A stretch of 16,538 nucleotides of DNA from Bacteroidales bacterium (GTDB lineage Bacteria; Bacteroidota; Bacteroidia; Bacteroidales; ML635J-15). The notes below the pieces were generated by a model, which ran no database searches, was not told the origin of the DNA, and saw nothing but the letters and a program-made list of their open reading frames with translations. The stretch lies in assembly GCA_028701945.1 (NCBI GenBank), contig JAQVPT010000040.1, positions 1 through 16,538 of the forward strand. The letters are read 5' to 3'. The translations under genes and the position numbers were made by a program. Positions 15,988 through 16,538 of the stretch are shown in pieces (position 1 is the first letter of the stretch; the number at the start of each line of letters is the position of its first letter).

Positions 15988-16425
15988 ATGAAATTATCCG
16001 AAAAACCTACAATTCAAGATTTTCAATTAGAGGGAGTAAAACATATATCAGTAACGGACGCTTACGATTTAATTTCCAAAGACGAAGTGTTTTTTCTCGA
16101 TGTTAGAGAGCCTGAAGAACAAGCGAAGGAATTTTTTAACTTTCAAAATGTTTTCTTTTATCCAATGTCTTCGGTAATGGACAACATACATTTTATCCCT
16201 AAAGAGATTCCAATAATTGTTGTTTGTAACGAAGGGATTCGTAGTACAAAAATAGCTAATGTGTTAAATCGCCAAGACTACACTACCGTTGCAAACCTTG
16301 ATGGAGGCCTTGATGCATGGAAAGCTAAAGGACTTCCAGTTTCTGAAGGAATGGTTTCAAAATCTGGTAGTTCCGACCCGTGTGGCTCTGGTTGCTCCGA
16401 ATGTGGCTGTGACGGATGTGGATAA
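15988..16425 (+). CDS. Single-domain rhodanese-like protein with cysteine-rich tail (145 aa)
   Basis: Rhodanese-fold proteins carry sulfur as a persulfide on an active-site cysteine. Here residues about 17-118 make the domain: VSVTDAYDLI, FFLDVREPEE (the DVRE signature at 38-41), the catalytic loop CNEGIRS with C80, and the closing NLDGGLDAWKAKGLPV. After the domain comes a short linker and a 15-residue tail containing five cysteines (C132, C136, C139, C141, C144) separated by Gly, Ser and acidic residues. This is unusual for a plain rhodanese and might bind metal or pass sulfur. The frame is open further upstream to 15826, but that would start inside the transposable element and before the promoter box. 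ATG 15988, preceded by an A-rich leader, is the natural start. No partner gene is visible in the window. Confidence 0.87.
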   Translation: MKLSEKPTIQDFQLEGVKHISVTDAYDLISKDEVFFLDVREPEEQAKEFFNFQNVFFYPMSSVMDNIHFIPKEIPIIVVCNEGIRSTKIANVLNRQDYTTVANLDGGLDAWKAKGLPVSEGMVSKSGSSDPCGSGCSECGCDGCG

Positions 16426-16453
16426 AAACTCGCTCTAAGTTTATTCATGTTTT

Positions 16454-16483
16454 TTTGTTTTTTTAATATTTTTCTTAAATTTG
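16454..16483 (+). promoter_or_regulatory. Promoter for a gene beyond the right edge
   Basis: TTTG at 16454-16457 and TAAATTTG at 16476-16483 match the Bacteroidetes -33 and -7 elements with 18 bases between them, the best pair in the window. Downstream, ACCCA (16487-16491) and TGGGT could form a small leader hairpin. The transcribed gene lies outside the window. Confidence 0.6.
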
Positions 16484-16538
16484 CGAACCCATTTTATTAT
16501 TTTGGGTATCATTTTTTATAGATATTAAAAAAACTTGT

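Noticed and set aside
1..16538. CRISPR array, tRNA or rRNA genes
   Set aside because: No regularly spaced identical short repeats and no cloverleaf-like or rRNA-like sequence were seen in the intergenic regions.

Overview
The window looks like chromosomal DNA of an AT-rich member of the Bacteroidetes (Bacteroidota). Four things point there: a very long secreted protein ending in a gliding-motility/CHU_C-type (type IX secretion, type B) sorting domain after SprB-like and PKD modules; signal peptides of the ...FSQ/YSQ type; several exact copies of the Bacteroidetes -7 promoter element TAnnTTTG; and start codons that mostly lack a Shine-Dalgarno sequence. The NfnAB-type electron-bifurcating pair suggests an anaerobic or fermentative lifestyle. 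That last point is inference.

Layout. 3-206 (+) is the C-terminal tail of an unrecognised protein. 338-1561 (-) is a lipoprotein of unknown function with a good intrinsic terminator at its 3' end. 1722-2234 (+) is a small exported protein resembling the PsbP/DcrB fold, and two bases later begins a 1430-residue modular surface protein (2237-6529, +) closed by a strong terminator. 6625-7923 (+) is a divergent phosphoglycerate kinase homologue. A 539-base gap follows, holding a GC-rich island of unknown nature and the next promoter. 8463-12701 (+) is a single 1412-residue polypeptide joining a GT3 glycogen synthase to a GT35 alpha-glucan phosphorylase. After about 300 bases with little in them, two minus-strand genes encode an FNR-like flavoprotein (15427-14645) and a GltD-like flavoprotein (14479-13007), together an NfnA/NfnB (SudB/SudA) pair. 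A 560-base intergenic stretch before the last gene contains a 204-bp element with 20-bp terminal inverted repeats and a perfect 10-bp target duplication. 15988-16425 (+) is a single-domain rhodanese with a cysteine-rich tail, followed by a good promoter for a gene beyond the window.

How the genes relate. The phosphoglycerate kinase homologue and the synthase-phosphorylase fusion both belong to central carbon/storage metabolism, and NfnAB would balance NADH, NADPH and ferredoxin. Each unit has its own promoter-like sequence, so this looks like neighbouring single-function units rather than one operon. The small exported protein and the giant surface protein do look like one transcript.

I see no complete novel defence or mobile system. 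The most notable items are the non-autonomous transposable element, the altered active site of the phosphoglycerate kinase homologue, the opposing-activity fusion enzyme, the GC-rich island, and one isolated strong Shine-Dalgarno site.
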